Positions 54,068 to 63,539 of a stretch of 64,000 bases of DNA are shown piece by piece. The DNA is from Ferirhizobium litorale (GTDB taxonomy: Bacteria; Pseudomonadota; Alphaproteobacteria; Rhizobiales; Rhizobiaceae), in contig JALDYZ010000010.1 in the NCBI GenBank assembly GCA_030028905.1, positions 62,001-126,000 on the forward strand, given 5' to 3'. The translations under genes and the position numbers were made by a program. The first letter of the stretch is position 1. Each line of letters starts with the position of its first letter. Under the pieces are notes generated by a model that saw nothing but the letters and a program-made list of their open reading frames with translations, ran no database searches and was not told the DNA's origin.

Positions 54068-54931
54068 ATGAGCACCGCCTCGCTTGAACAATCGGAACGT
54101 CGCAAGGCCTGGGGGTTCGTCGCACCCGCCCTGCTCTGGACGGTGGCGTTCTTCGTCCTGCCGTTCCTCTATATGGCGGCGATGAGCCTCTGGTCGCGAC
54201 AGGGGCGCGAGATCGTACGGGTCTGGAACCTGGACAACTACGTGCGCTTCTTTACCGAGAGCGCGCTCCTGCGCGGACTAACAAACTCGCTCGAGATCAC
54301 TCTGACGGTGACGGTGCTTTCGGTGCTACTCGCCTATCCGCTGGCCTGGATCATTGCCGAGCGCGTGCCGAAGAGGTGGCAGCGCATGGCGCTGATCCTC
54401 GCCATCCTGCCGTTCTGGACCTCCTATGTCGTGCGCTCCTATTCTTGGCTGCTCGTGCTCTCCAAGGGTGGAGTGATCAACCAGGCCCTGACCGGTATCG
54501 GCCTGATCGCCGAGCCGCTCGAGATCGCCAGCAACCGCACCGCGACCATCATCGGCTTCGTCCACTTCTTCGTCATGCTCCTGACGCTGACGATCTATTC
54601 CAACCTGATCCAGCTCTCCCCCAACTATCGACGTGCCGCCGCCGACCTGGGCGCGAACGCATTCCAGACCTTCTGGCACATCGTCTTGCCGCTGACCCTG
54701 CCGGGAATCATGACCGGCGCATTCCTCACCTTCGTGCTCTGCATCGGCGACTACATCACTCCGCAGATCCTCGGCGGCAACAATGAACTGGTACTTCCGC
54801 AGATCATCATGCTGCAGATTGGCCGGCGGGCGGACTTCCCGATGGCGGCCGCGCTCTCCATCATCCTGATGCTTGCGGTGACAGCGGCCTACGCACTCTG
54901 CGCCCGCTGGCTGAAGATCGAGAGGGCCTAA
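54068..54931 (+). CDS. ABC transporter permease (PotB type)
   Basis: A 287-residue inner-membrane permease with six helices. RRKAWGFVAPALLWTVAFFV is the first; the EAA loop is AAADLGANAFQTFWHIVLPL. It forms the channel with the PotC-type permease 3 bases downstream. An ATG with a modest upstream GGGAG was chosen; the frame is open further but without family similarity. Confidence 0.92.
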   Translation: MSTASLEQSERRKAWGFVAPALLWTVAFFVLPFLYMAAMSLWSRQGREIVRVWNLDNYVRFFTESALLRGLTNSLEITLTVTVLSVLLAYPLAWIIAERVPKRWQRMALILAILPFWTSYVVRSYSWLLVLSKGGVINQALTGIGLIAEPLEIASNRTATIIGFVHFFVMLLTLTIYSNLIQLSPNYRRAAADLGANAFQTFWHIVLPLTLPGIMTGAFLTFVLCIGDYITPQILGGNNELVLPQIIMLQIGRRADFPMAAALSIILMLAVTAAYALCARWLKIERA

Positions 54932-54934
54932 TCC

Positions 54935-55777
54935 ATGACAACAGAAATCCAGGCCCGAGCCCCTGCCAGCCTCTTTCGCCGGAGTAGTCTCCAGCCGGCG
55001 CTCGTATCCGTGCTGAGCTGGCTCTATCTGATTGTGATCTACGCCTTCATTTTCCTGCCGGTCGCCGTGCTGGTGCTGTTTTCTTTCCAGGACGGGCGTC
55101 TGCCGGTGCCGCCCTTCAACGGCTTCTCGCTGCAATGGTACGAGACCGTCTTCGCCGACCGCAAGCTGATGGCGGCGCTGACCAACTCGTTCCTCGTTGC
55201 GATCCTGTCTTCTATCCTCGCCTGCCTGCTCGGCTTTCTCGCCGCCTATGCGCTGGCGCGCTACCGGCTGCCAGGCTCGGCGTTGCAACGCGGCCTGCTG
55301 ATCGCGCCGATGACGGTGAGCTACCTGATCATCGCGCTCGGCATGCTGGCGATGTTGAACACGCTGCGGATCCCGCTGTCGCTCTGGACCGTGGGAATCG
55401 GGCATGTGGTGATCAACCTGCCGCTCTGCTTTGCCATCATCTATGCCTCGATGGGCGACCACCACATCAACATCGAGCGGGCGGCACGCGACCTCGGGGC
55501 CAACGATTTCAAGGTCATGGCGTTGGTGACCGCGCCGATGCTGATGCCGTCCATCCTCGCTGCCTTCTTCCTCTCCGTCACCTTCAGCTGGGACGAATTC
55601 ATCATCGCCTTCCTCCTGTCGCGCTTCGACGTGACGCTGCCGGTGGAAATCTGGAGCATGCTGCGCTCTGGCCTGAACCCGAAGACAAATGCCGTCGGCT
55701 CGCTGGTCTTCCTGGTCTCGGTCGCTGTCCTGCTGGTGCTCGAACTCGCCCTATTCGGCAGGAGCCGCAAACCATGA
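54935..55777 (+). CDS. ABC transporter permease (PotC type)
   Basis: A 280-residue permease. VIYAFIFLPVAVLVLFSFQD is the first membrane helix, ERAARDLGANDFKVMALVTA the EAA loop, and FSWDEFIIAFLLSRFDVTLP the PotC signature near the end. It overlaps the ATPase gene by ATGA, coupling the two. Confidence 0.93.
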   Translation: MTTEIQARAPASLFRRSSLQPALVSVLSWLYLIVIYAFIFLPVAVLVLFSFQDGRLPVPPFNGFSLQWYETVFADRKLMAALTNSFLVAILSSILACLLGFLAAYALARYRLPGSALQRGLLIAPMTVSYLIIALGMLAMLNTLRIPLSLWTVGIGHVVINLPLCFAIIYASMGDHHINIERAARDLGANDFKVMALVTAPMLMPSILAAFFLSVTFSWDEFIIAFLLSRFDVTLPVEIWSMLRSGLNPKTNAVGSLVFLVSVAVLLVLELALFGRSRKP

Positions 55778-56856
55778 CTGCATCCGTATCCATCCGCAAC
55801 GCGACGAAGACGTTTGGCTCGTTCCGGGCGCTCGACGACGTCTCGCTCGACATCGACGCTGGCGAGTTCATCGTTCTGCTCGGCCCCTCCGGTTGCGGCA
55901 AGACCACGCTTCTCTCCATCCTCGGCGGCTTCATGACGCCGACCGCCGGATCAGTGGAAATCGGCGGCAGGGACATGACCGGCGTACCGCCGGCCAGGCG
56001 CCCCACCACGACCATGTTCCAGGACTACGCACTGTTTCCGCACATGCGGCTCGTCGACAATGTCGGCTTCGGGCTGCGGATGCGCGGCATGGGCAGAGCG
56101 GAGCGCGAGGATAAGGCGAGCGACTTCCTCGACCTCGTCCGCCTGAAGGCCTCCGCCCAGAAAAAGCCGCACGAGCTGTCCGGAGGGCAAAAGCAACGCG
56201 TGGCGCTGGCGCGAGCACTCGCCGTCGATCCGGATGTCCTGCTGCTCGACGAGCCGCTCGGCGCGCTGGACCTGAAGCTCCGTCGGCAGATGCAGGACGA
56301 ATTGAAGGCTATCCAGAAGCGCGTCGGCACCACCTTTGTCCACGTTACCCATGACCAGGAGGAAGCGATGGCGATCGCCGACCGGATCGTCGTGATGAAC
56401 CAGGGGCGGGTTGAGGACTACGGCCCACCCTCGGACATCTACATGCGACCGAAGTCGCTGTTCTCAGCCGGCTTCATGGGCGAGGTGAACTTCCTGCAAG
56501 GCCAGGTCACGGAAGCGGCAAAAGACCACGCGCATGTCGCAACGCCGATTGGACCTATCATGCTGTCCTCGGCCAATTTTACTGGGACGAGGCCTGCGAG
56601 CGGCGATCGGGTGACGCTATGCATCCGCCCTGAGCATTTCTGCGCAAGCGACAATCAATCGGCCATCCGGCTCGGCGAGGCCGAGGTCACCGGCAGCGCC
56701 TTCTTCGGCACCCATTTCCGCTGCCACCTATTGCCGGTCGCGGCCAGGGACGTGAGCCTGGTCGCACACATGCCGCAATCAGCCAGAGTGGCGGCGGGAG
56801 ACCGCATCCCGCTGGCTGTCGATCCGACCGCAGTAACCGTCCTGCCGGTCGCGTGA
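55774..56856 (+). CDS. ABC transporter ATP-binding protein (PotA type)
   Basis: A 360-residue ATPase: Walker A LLGPSGCGKTTLLSI, Q-loop TMFQDYALFPHM, signature LSGGQKQRVALARAL, Walker B VLLLDEPLGALD, H-loop HVTHDQEEAM. The C-terminal TOBE domain (residues 280-360, with CIRPEHFCASD) is regulatory. It energises the two permeases. The metallo-hydrolase gene starts 11 bases later. Confidence 0.95.
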   Translation: MTASVSIRNATKTFGSFRALDDVSLDIDAGEFIVLLGPSGCGKTTLLSILGGFMTPTAGSVEIGGRDMTGVPPARRPTTTMFQDYALFPHMRLVDNVGFGLRMRGMGRAEREDKASDFLDLVRLKASAQKKPHELSGGQKQRVALARALAVDPDVLLLDEPLGALDLKLRRQMQDELKAIQKRVGTTFVHVTHDQEEAMAIADRIVVMNQGRVEDYGPPSDIYMRPKSLFSAGFMGEVNFLQGQVTEAAKDHAHVATPIGPIMLSSANFTGTRPASGDRVTLCIRPEHFCASDNQSAIRLGEAEVTGSAFFGTHFRCHLLPVAARDVSLVAHMPQSARVAAGDRIPLAVDPTAVTVLPVA

Positions 56857-56867
56857 GGGAGAGGGAA

Positions 56868-57590
56868 ATGAAGCGGATTGCTCCGGAAGACTGGTATTCG
56901 GTCAGACGCCTGGACGACGACGTCACCTATATCTGCGAACCGCACATCAAAGAGTTCTACCGTTGCAACATCTGGCACGTGCGCGGCCGCGATGCCGACA
57001 TGCTGGTGGACAGCGGCATGGGCGTCGTGTCGCTCAGGCAATGGGTGCCGCTGGTCACCGAACGGCCGCTGACGGCGGTTGCCAGCCACACCCATTTCGA
57101 CCACATCGGCTGTCATCACGAGTTTGAGTGCCGTGCGGTCCATTCGGCGGAGGCAGACCTGCTCGCGCAACCCACCCGCGCCAACACGCTCGCCGATCCC
57201 TATGTGACCGACGAGATTTTCGATGCCCTGCCGCCAGCCCCCTACTGCTCGAAATGCTACGCGGTGAAGGCAGCGCCCGCCACCCGCATCCTTGCCGACG
57301 GTGACGTGATCGATCTCGGCGACCGGCAGTTCGAGGTGATCCACACCCCCGGCCATTCGCCCGGAGGCATCGCGCTCTGGGAGGAAAAGACCGGCATCCT
57401 GTTTTCCGGCGACATCCTCTATGATGGCCCGCTGATCGAGGACACCTACCATTCCAACGGCGTCGACTACGTTGCCTCGATGAAGCGGCTGCTCGACTAT
57501 CCCGTCCGCATTGTCCACGGGGGGCATTTTCCCAGCTTCGACGGTACTCGCTATCGGTCGCTCATCCGTGAATGGCTGGATGGGAAATAG
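56868..57590 (+). CDS. Metallo-beta-lactamase-fold hydrolase
   Basis: A 240-residue MBL-fold enzyme. The metal site is VASHTHFDHIGCHHEF (HxHxDH), then IHTPGHSPGGIAL and LFSGDILYDGP, and VHGGHFPSFD gives the last His. There is no signal peptide, so it acts in the cytoplasm. AGGGAGAGGG precedes the ATG. As last gene of the ABC operon it probably hydrolyses the imported compound, for example a lactone, thioester or amide; that is inference. Confidence 0.9.
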   Translation: MKRIAPEDWYSVRRLDDDVTYICEPHIKEFYRCNIWHVRGRDADMLVDSGMGVVSLRQWVPLVTERPLTAVASHTHFDHIGCHHEFECRAVHSAEADLLAQPTRANTLADPYVTDEIFDALPPAPYCSKCYAVKAAPATRILADGDVIDLGDRQFEVIHTPGHSPGGIALWEEKTGILFSGDILYDGPLIEDTYHSNGVDYVASMKRLLDYPVRIVHGGHFPSFDGTRYRSLIREWLDGK

Positions 57591-57651
57591 AATTTCCGGG
57601 TCCGGCGCGATTGGGAGGAGTCGGTGTTCTTAGAGTTTGCCAGACCGGAGG

Positions 57652-58881
57652 CTATGTTTCCGTAAAAACACGATGCGCCCTTGCCGTGAGCGATCGCGTA
57701 CGGCCATCCAGAATCAGCAGGATCGGAGCGACCAATGCAATACAAGCAAAGATCGTGAAGGTCTCCACGTAGCGGGTGCCTTCGGCGGCCAGGATGTGCA
57801 GCGAGGCGGGGCCAAGTCCGGCGCCAAAAGTCAATGCCATGTAGTTGATGCCGAAGAGCTTGCCGAAGCTTCGCATGCCGAAGCGTTTCGACAGCAGGTA
57901 GCCGATCGCGTCGCCCTCTGCGCCCGTGGCGAGACCGAAGAACACTGCGCTGACATAGACCGGGATCAGGCCATCGGACATCAGCAGAATGAAGTGACCG
58001 ACAACGGGCGACAGAAAGGCCAGGCTGGTCAATGGAACCGGAGGCAGCCTGTCAAGCAATGCCCCGAAGCCGAGGCGCATGACTATGAAGGTCAAGCCCA
58101 CGAGGCTCATGGCCAGCGCCGCTGTTGCCGGATCGGCTCCGCGATCCGCCAGCACGACTGGGAGCGAAATGGATCCGGCAGCGGCGGCGAAGTAGTTGAG
58201 GAAGAACGCGCCCAGCATCAGCCAGAAGCTTGCCGTCGCCACGGCTTGGCCAACGGTGTTTCCCTCGGTTGCCGCACACTCGGAACTCTCACGCACGGGC
58301 GGGTCACGAATGACGAACAATGCGACGGGAAGCGTGACCGCCATCGACAGAAGGCCGGCTGCCACGAAGGCAAAGCGCCAGCCCCACTCCGAAATCAAGA
58401 ATGCAAGGAAGGGAGGAACAGTCGCGATCCCAAGCCCCACGAAGGAAAGCATGACTCCCAATGCAAGACCCCGCCGTGCGGAAAACCATCCGACCACCAC
58501 ATAGGTGTATGGCACCCCGGTCTGCGCGGCGCCCATGAGGCTCGCCACGGCGACCGCCACGATGAAAACCGTCAGGTTCTGCGACGCGAACCCTATCCCG
58601 GCCAGACCGATCGCCATCGACACCGATGATGCTGTGAGCACCCGGCGCGGGCCGAACCGATCCGTCAGAGCGCCGACCACCGGCGACATTAGGCCGTTTA
58701 CAATGGCTATCGGTGCGACGACGGCCGCCACCACGGTTCGATCCCAATGAGTGTCCTCGGTGATTGGCACAATAAAAACGCTGAAGCCGTAGATCAGCAC
58801 GATGCCGATGCTGAAATACATCCCCGCGCCTGAACCCAGCACGATTGCAATTCGCCTGGTTCGCCCAACCGTCGTGTCCAA
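57652..58881 (-). CDS. MFS transporter, monocarboxylate/oxalate-formate type
   Basis: A 409-residue carrier with 12 predicted helices. MSPVVGALTDRFGPRRVLTA is the MFS loop 2-3 motif and FSARRGLALGVMLSFVGLGI is typical of the monocarboxylate porter group. GLATGAEGDAIGYLLSKRFG lies in the second half. It is divergent from the exported VOC gene over about 195 bases, suggesting a shared pathway and substrate, perhaps an aromatic acid. Confidence 0.9.
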   Translation of the reverse strand: MDTTVGRTRRIAIVLGSGAGMYFSIGIVLIYGFSVFIVPITEDTHWDRTVVAAVVAPIAIVNGLMSPVVGALTDRFGPRRVLTASSVSMAIGLAGIGFASQNLTVFIVAVAVASLMGAAQTGVPYTYVVVGWFSARRGLALGVMLSFVGLGIATVPPFLAFLISEWGWRFAFVAAGLLSMAVTLPVALFVIRDPPVRESSECAATEGNTVGQAVATASFWLMLGAFFLNYFAAAAGSISLPVVLADRGADPATAALAMSLVGLTFIVMRLGFGALLDRLPPVPLTSLAFLSPVVGHFILLMSDGLIPVYVSAVFFGLATGAEGDAIGYLLSKRFGMRSFGKLFGINYMALTFGAGLGPASLHILAAEGTRYVETFTIFACIALVAPILLILDGRTRSLTARAHRVFTET

Positions 58882-59077
58882 AAGATGCCCCTGTTAGCGC
58901 CGCTTCGCGGGGCCGCAACCCGCTGGGAAGGATTCACCGAACGGGTGACGGCGAGTGGTTGGGATCGTGCTGGCCAGATCGTAGCCCGTTCACCAAATTT
59001 CACCGATCTTAACGCCCATCGCAAGTGCGGGAGCGCTAATATTCGGTAGTCACCCCCGCGCTCAACAGGAGGTACTG

Positions 59078-59932
59078 ATGTCATACCAGCGAAAAACCGT
59101 CATAGAACCGGAAGACCCGGATCGCCGCGCCATTCTTTGCACCGCCGGCAGTGTTGCCCTCGGCGGAATTGCCGCCGCCCTGGCGGTCAATACAACTGCG
59201 TCCGCTCAGGAACCGACTGTCGGTACCCGCGATCCAAGCTCGCTCGGCGCCAGGCTCCAGGGCGTACAGCATTTCGGCCTCACCGTTCAGAACATGGAGC
59301 GCGCCTATGAATTCTACACTGCCGTACTTGGTGGGACAGAAGTCTTTCGCCACGGCGATTTTCAAGGCGACGCCGTCCAGAACACGCTGCTCGCCGACCA
59401 GGAAATCCTGGCCAACCGGCTCGGCGTCAATCCGCGGACGATCGGTGTGCCCGACCTGAGGGGCGGCGCTCAGCGCCTCGACGTGCGGTTCATCCAGTTC
59501 GACAACGTCGTGATCGAACTCCTGCAGTATCGCGATGCCGACCAACCAATGGGCGGCCCCAATGCTTTTGCGGAACCGGTAGAGCATATGAGCCCGGCTT
59601 TTCCGCGAATGATGCATATCTGCTTCCATGTCCGGGACGATGTCGACTTCAATCAGTTTATCGCCGACCTCGAGGCGGAGTCCCTGCGACGTGGCATGAC
59701 GCAGGTGCGGGCAAATCGCATCATTCGCGTTTCGACCGAAGACGAACGAAAAGCGGCTCCCCAGAGCACCAACACCAACAAGGTGACCGTCGCGCCATCA
59801 GACGGCTGGGAACTGATCTACTGCAAGGGTCCGGAGGGTGAACAGCTGGAGTTCGTCAAGGCACTTGGGCCGGTGAAAAAGCGCTTCGCCGATGCGCTGC
59901 ACGCCCATTTGCGGCTGGCAAGCGCCAACTGA
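59078..59932 (+). CDS. Exported VOC (glyoxalase/dioxygenase fold) protein
   Basis: A 284-residue protein. DPDRRAILCTAGSVALGGIA resembles a twin-arginine signal, cleaved near ASA-QE. VQHFGLTVQNMERAYEFYTA starts the first VOC module and MMHICFHVRDDVDFNQFIAD the second, with LEFVKALGP giving a last ligand. The metal-binding His/Glu spots are kept. A periplasmic VOC enzyme is uncommon. It is followed by an exported ABM-domain gene and an SDR gene, suggesting a three-gene unit. Confidence 0.82.
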   Translation: MSYQRKTVIEPEDPDRRAILCTAGSVALGGIAAALAVNTTASAQEPTVGTRDPSSLGARLQGVQHFGLTVQNMERAYEFYTAVLGGTEVFRHGDFQGDAVQNTLLADQEILANRLGVNPRTIGVPDLRGGAQRLDVRFIQFDNVVIELLQYRDADQPMGGPNAFAEPVEHMSPAFPRMMHICFHVRDDVDFNQFIADLEAESLRRGMTQVRANRIIRVSTEDERKAAPQSTNTNKVTVAPSDGWELIYCKGPEGEQLEFVKALGPVKKRFADALHAHLRLASAN

Positions 59933-60022
59933 ACTCGACAGACATCGCCATCCAGCCTGCAAGCCGGGCCAGGCATAGCGCTGGATCAATTTTACTTTTC
60001 TTGCAGGACAAGGAGAAACGAC

Positions 60023-60442
60023 ATGATCGCAACCCTGCGGCTGCAGACGTCAGCCATCCTGCTCGCGGGATCGATTTTTCACGCAGGCGCGGCGGTGGCG
60101 CAGGAAGGCCCGGGCCGTGGCTATGCCAAGATTGCCAACGGAGCCTATTCGGTCGTTGCCGAGGTTCGTGCCAAACCGGGCAAGGAGGCGGAATTGCGTG
60201 CCGTCACGCTCCCCCTCATCGACCTCGTCCGCGGCGATCCCGCGAACCTTGTCTACTTTCTACAGGAAAACCGCGAGACCCCCGGACACTTCATCTTCTA
60301 CGAGATCTTCGCCAACGAAGCCGACTTCGAGGCTCATAACGCCATGCCTTATGTGCAGGAATGGTTTGCCAAACTGCCGGACCTCGCTGAGGGCGGGGTA
60401 AAAGTGATGCGAATGGAAATCCTCGCGCCGGCCGGCAACTAG
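60023..60442 (+). CDS. Exported ABM-domain protein
   Basis: A 139-residue protein. The signal peptide (LQTSAILLAGSIFHAGAAVA) ends before QEG. The mature part is a single ABM dimeric barrel: YSVVAEVRAKPGKEAELRAV, then ENRETPGHFIFYEIFANEAD and MPYVQEWFAKLPDL, typical of quinol monooxygenases such as YgiN. An AAGGAGAAA ribosome site is present. Location in the periplasm together with the VOC protein suggests joint chemistry on a quinone-like compound. Confidence 0.83.
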   Translation: MIATLRLQTSAILLAGSIFHAGAAVAQEGPGRGYAKIANGAYSVVAEVRAKPGKEAELRAVTLPLIDLVRGDPANLVYFLQENRETPGHFIFYEIFANEADFEAHNAMPYVQEWFAKLPDLAEGGVKVMRMEILAPAGN

Positions 60443-60553
60443 GACGCGTCCCGCATATGGGGACGCAGCAGAATGAAAGCCACGTCGATTGCCGGGCACC
60501 GCAGGCGGCCCCGATTTGCGCACCACACTGTTAAATCAAAAAGGAGCAGCGAC

Positions 60554-61273
60554 ATGAGACTTCAAGGCAAAGTTGCATTGGTCACGGGAGCCTCAGGCGG
60601 TATCGGCTCCGCCATCGCGGAACTGTTCGATAGCGAGGGTGCCATCGTCGTCGCGACCGACATCGAGCCACCCGAGAAGCCATATCCTGGGGCCGTCGAA
60701 GCAATGGAACTCGATGTCACCAGCGAGGAGCAATGGGCAACGATCGTTGCCGCGATCGTCAGGAAGCACGGCCGCCTTGATGTGCTGGTAAACAATGCCG
60801 GCATTATCGCCTACGAACCGCTGGACAAGCTGGAGATGAAAAACTGGCTGAAGATGATCGCAGTCGACCAGACCGGCGTTTTCCTCGGCATGCGAGAGGC
60901 CGTTCGCGTCATGCGCAAGCAGCAGGCGGGCTCGATCGTCAATATCTCCTCGATCTGGGGTAGCGCGGCGGTTGCGGGCGCACATTCCTACCATGCCGCC
61001 AAAGGCGCCGTCCGCAACATGTCGAAAAACGCGGCGATGACGTACGTCTCCGACGGAATCCGGGTCAACTCGGTGCACCCGGGCTTCATACATACACCGC
61101 TGACCGATGCGCAGGCGCCCGATCTGAATGAAGCAGTCATCGCCATGACACCGATGAAACGCGGCGGCAAGCCGGTCGAGATCGCCTATGGTTGCCTGTA
61201 TCTCGCTTGCAATGAGTCGAGCTACGTCACCGGTATCGAATTGAACATCGACGGTGGTTACCTCGCCCAGTAG
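60554..61273 (+). CDS. SDR family oxidoreductase
   Basis: A 239-residue classical SDR: ALVTGASGGIGSAIAELF, LVNNAGIIAYEPLD, the catalytic set SIVNISSIWG and SYHAAKGAVRNM, and VTGIELNIDGGYLAQ at the end. It resembles cyclohexanol or 3-beta-hydroxysteroid dehydrogenases. AAAAAGGAGCAG precedes the ATG. It is third in the VOC-ABM-SDR unit; being cytoplasmic, it would act on the product after uptake, perhaps by the MFS carrier. Confidence 0.9.
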   Translation: MRLQGKVALVTGASGGIGSAIAELFDSEGAIVVATDIEPPEKPYPGAVEAMELDVTSEEQWATIVAAIVRKHGRLDVLVNNAGIIAYEPLDKLEMKNWLKMIAVDQTGVFLGMREAVRVMRKQQAGSIVNISSIWGSAAVAGAHSYHAAKGAVRNMSKNAAMTYVSDGIRVNSVHPGFIHTPLTDAQAPDLNEAVIAMTPMKRGGKPVEIAYGCLYLACNESSYVTGIELNIDGGYLAQ

Positions 61274-61374
61274 TGCCGCCGGGATGTTAGAACATTGCGG
61301 ATCGCCCAGATCATGCAGCGGGCGGCGGGGCTGTGGCGGGGCTGTATTGCCGCGAACTTCCCTTCCTCGTGTTA

Positions 61375-61698
61375 TCAGTCCGCGTTGAGTTCGAAGACGT
61401 GATGGTGGATGTGCCCGTCGAAAATTGCCAGCAGGCCCCTGGTCATCTCGCGGCTTTCGTAGCGCACGGGCGATTCCAGCGCCGCAGCCAGCGCCTCCCG
61501 GCTTTCATACATGGTGGACAGGACCATGGGATAGGAAGGAGCGCCCTCGTCGCGTTCGAGGGCGTAAAGTACGCGCACTTCCTTCACCCCTGGAAAGGCA
61601 AGCCACATGGGCATCAGCTTCTCAGCGACATAGCGCTTGAAGGTCTCTTCCTGGCCGGCATGGATCGCGCCCTCGAACAGGGCCTGGCGGATGATCAT
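61375..61698 (-). CDS. ABM-like dimeric alpha/beta-barrel protein
   Basis: A 107-residue protein with a ferredoxin-like barrel pattern: IIRQALFEGAIHAGQEETFK, then FPGVKEVRVLYALE and YPMVLSTMYESREALAAALE. The ATG was chosen because family similarity begins there; an in-frame GTG at 61746 would add 16 residues and place the gene 17 bases after the dehydrogenase. It is probably co-transcribed with that dehydrogenase. Function is unknown. Confidence 0.72.
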   Translation of the reverse strand: MIIRQALFEGAIHAGQEETFKRYVAEKLMPMWLAFPGVKEVRVLYALERDEGAPSYPMVLSTMYESREALAAALESPVRYESREMTRGLLAIFDGHIHHHVFELNAD

Positions 61699-61763
61699 CG
61701 TTGAGGTTCCATAGAGATCTTGTTTGGCAATTCCGGACAACTTCACGCATTTTTCCGGAAGGC

Positions 61764-62699
61764 TTAGTTGACAGTGGTTGGCGGCTTCTCACCTGCGAAA
61801 TGGGCCGCAATATTGGCCAGCACCAACTCGCCCATCGCAACGCGGGTCTCGACCGTGGCGCTCGCCTGGTGCGGCATCATCACAGTGTTGGGCGAGACGA
61901 AGAAGTCCTCACGAATCCCCGGTTCATCGACGAAAACGTCGAGGCCGGCGCCAGCAATCGTTCCACCGTTGAGGGCGGCCAGTAGCGCATCCTCATCGAC
62001 CACCGAGCCGCGCGCGATGTTGATCAGGACGCCCGCTTTTCCGAGTGCCTCCAGCGCTTCGGCATTGACCATGTTCCTTGTGCCAGCACTCGCTGCGATG
62101 CAGACGACGAGGATGTCGCTATCTTCGGCAAGCGTGAGCGGCGAGGTACAGGACTTCCACGCGACGCCGGTGATCGGCGAACGGTTCCAGTAACGCACGT
62201 CCATGCCGAAAGCCTCGGCGCGGCGACCAAAGGCCTTGCCGATCTGGCCGAGACCGAGAATACCGACCCGCTTTCCCATGGGGCTGTGGCCAAGCGGGAA
62301 CGGTTCTCTGCCCCATTTGCCTTCGCGCACAAACCTGTCGCCCTTGGCGACATGTCGGAGTACGGCGAGTAGCAGCGCCATACCGAGGTCGGCAACGTCG
62401 TCGGTCAGGATGCCCGGCGTGGTCGTGACGTCGATATTCCGGTTGCGGGTAAATCTTAGGTCCACCTTGTCGGTGCCGACACCGTTGATGGCGATCACGC
62501 CGAGCGCCGGCAGCTTCTCGATCCATTCGTTGGAAAGTCCGGTGCCGCCGCCGGTCGCGGCCGCTCGTATGTTCGGCAGCGCCATTTCCAGCGCTGCCTT
62601 GCCGTCCGGATCGTACATTCGATGAACCGTGTAGGCGCTGTCGAGTTTGTCCTCGATTTGCTTCATCATCGGTTCAACGAGAAGGATATCTGGTTTCAC
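61764..62699 (-). CDS. D-2-hydroxyacid dehydrogenase
   Basis: A 311-residue NAD(P)-dependent dehydrogenase close to hydroxypyruvate/glyoxylate reductases. GILGLGQIGKAFGRRAEAFG is the nucleotide motif, INIARGSVVDEDALLAAL the substrate Arg region, FVDEPGIREDFF carries the Glu, and MMPHQASATVETR the catalytic His. GTG start with GGAG 8 bases before. The ABC ATPase lies 34 bases upstream, so these genes likely form one unit handling a 2-oxo or 2-hydroxy acid from an amino acid. Confidence 0.9.
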   Translation of the reverse strand: MKPDILLVEPMMKQIEDKLDSAYTVHRMYDPDGKAALEMALPNIRAAATGGGTGLSNEWIEKLPALGVIAINGVGTDKVDLRFTRNRNIDVTTTPGILTDDVADLGMALLLAVLRHVAKGDRFVREGKWGREPFPLGHSPMGKRVGILGLGQIGKAFGRRAEAFGMDVRYWNRSPITGVAWKSCTSPLTLAEDSDILVVCIAASAGTRNMVNAEALEALGKAGVLINIARGSVVDEDALLAALNGGTIAGAGLDVFVDEPGIREDFFVSPNTVMMPHQASATVETRVAMGELVLANIAAHFAGEKPPTTVN

Positions 62700-62733
62700 G
62701 TCCGGAACTCCGTATGTTTCGAATGGCCGCGGC

Positions 62734-63513
62734 TCAGGAAATCTGACCCAGGAAGGTCTTGAGGCGCTCGTTCTTTGGATTGCCGAAGAATTCGTTGGGG
62801 ACTCCCATTTCGAGGATCTCGCCTCGATCCATGAAAATCACCCGGTCGGCGACCTGGCGCGCGAAGCCCATTTCGTGGGTGACGCAGAGCATGGTCATGC
62901 CTTCCTTGGCGAGATCGATCATTGTGTCGAGCACTTCCTTGACCATTTCCGGGTCAAGGGCCGAGGTCGGCTCATCGAAGAGCATGATCTTTGGATTCAT
63001 GCATAGAGCGCGCGCGATCGCGACACGCTGCTGCTGGCCGCCGGAGAGCTGGGCCGGGTACTTTTCAGCTTGTTCGGGAATACGCACCCGCTCCAGGAGT
63101 TTGCGAGCTGTATTTTCTGCGTCAACCTTGGAAAGGCCGCGCACCTTCATCGGCGCCAGCGTGCAGTTTTCCAAAACAGTCATGTGCGGGAAAAGGTTGA
63201 ACTGCTGGAAGACCATACCGGTCTCCTGCCGCACGATATCGATATTCTTGCCGCCGGCAGTGAGATCGTGACCATCCACGACGATCCGTCCTTTTTGGAT
63301 GGTCTCGAGCTGGTTGATGCAGCGGATCAGCGTCGACTTGCCTGAACCGGAAGGACCGCAGATGACGATGCGCTCCCCTCTGCTGACCGAAAGCTCGATG
63401 TCCTTCAGCGCGTGGAAGCCGCCATACCACTTATTGACGCCTTCCATACTGACAGCCAGATCGGAAGTCCCCCGCTTGGCCGCGGCCGATGCGTTTGCCT
63501 TACCCTCAGTCAT
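62734..63513 (-). CDS. Amino-acid ABC transporter ATP-binding protein
   Basis: A 259-residue GlnQ-type ATPase: [68 protein letters not shown] and [11 protein letters not shown]. It is very similar to the ATPase at 38352 beyond the first 20 residues. It is followed by the dehydrogenase and preceded by the binding protein; no permease lies between, so permeases are probably beyond the window. Confidence 0.95.
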   Translation of the reverse strand: MTEGKANASAAAKRGTSDLAVSMEGVNKWYGGFHALKDIELSVSRGERIVICGPSGSGKSTLIRCINQLETIQKGRIVVDGHDLTAGGKNIDIVRQETGMVFQQFNLFPHMTVLENCTLAPMKVRGLSKVDAENTARKLLERVRIPEQAEKYPAQLSGGQQQRVAIARALCMNPKIMLFDEPTSALDPEMVKEVLDTMIDLAKEGMTMLCVTHEMGFARQVADRVIFMDRGEILEMGVPNEFFGNPKNERLKTFLGQIS

Positions 63514-63539
63514 GCGAGGAACTCCTTTTCGGTTCTTGC

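Noticed and set aside
54326-55465. Open frame of 379 codons on the minus strand
   Set aside because: Antisense to two ABC permeases; its composition is charged and low in complexity, as expected for a shadow of membrane proteins.
57586-57600. Short inverted repeat ggaaat-aga-atttcc at the ABC operon end
   Set aside because: Only 6 bp stem and no T-run; it includes the stop codon of the metallo-hydrolase gene and is not convincing as a terminator.
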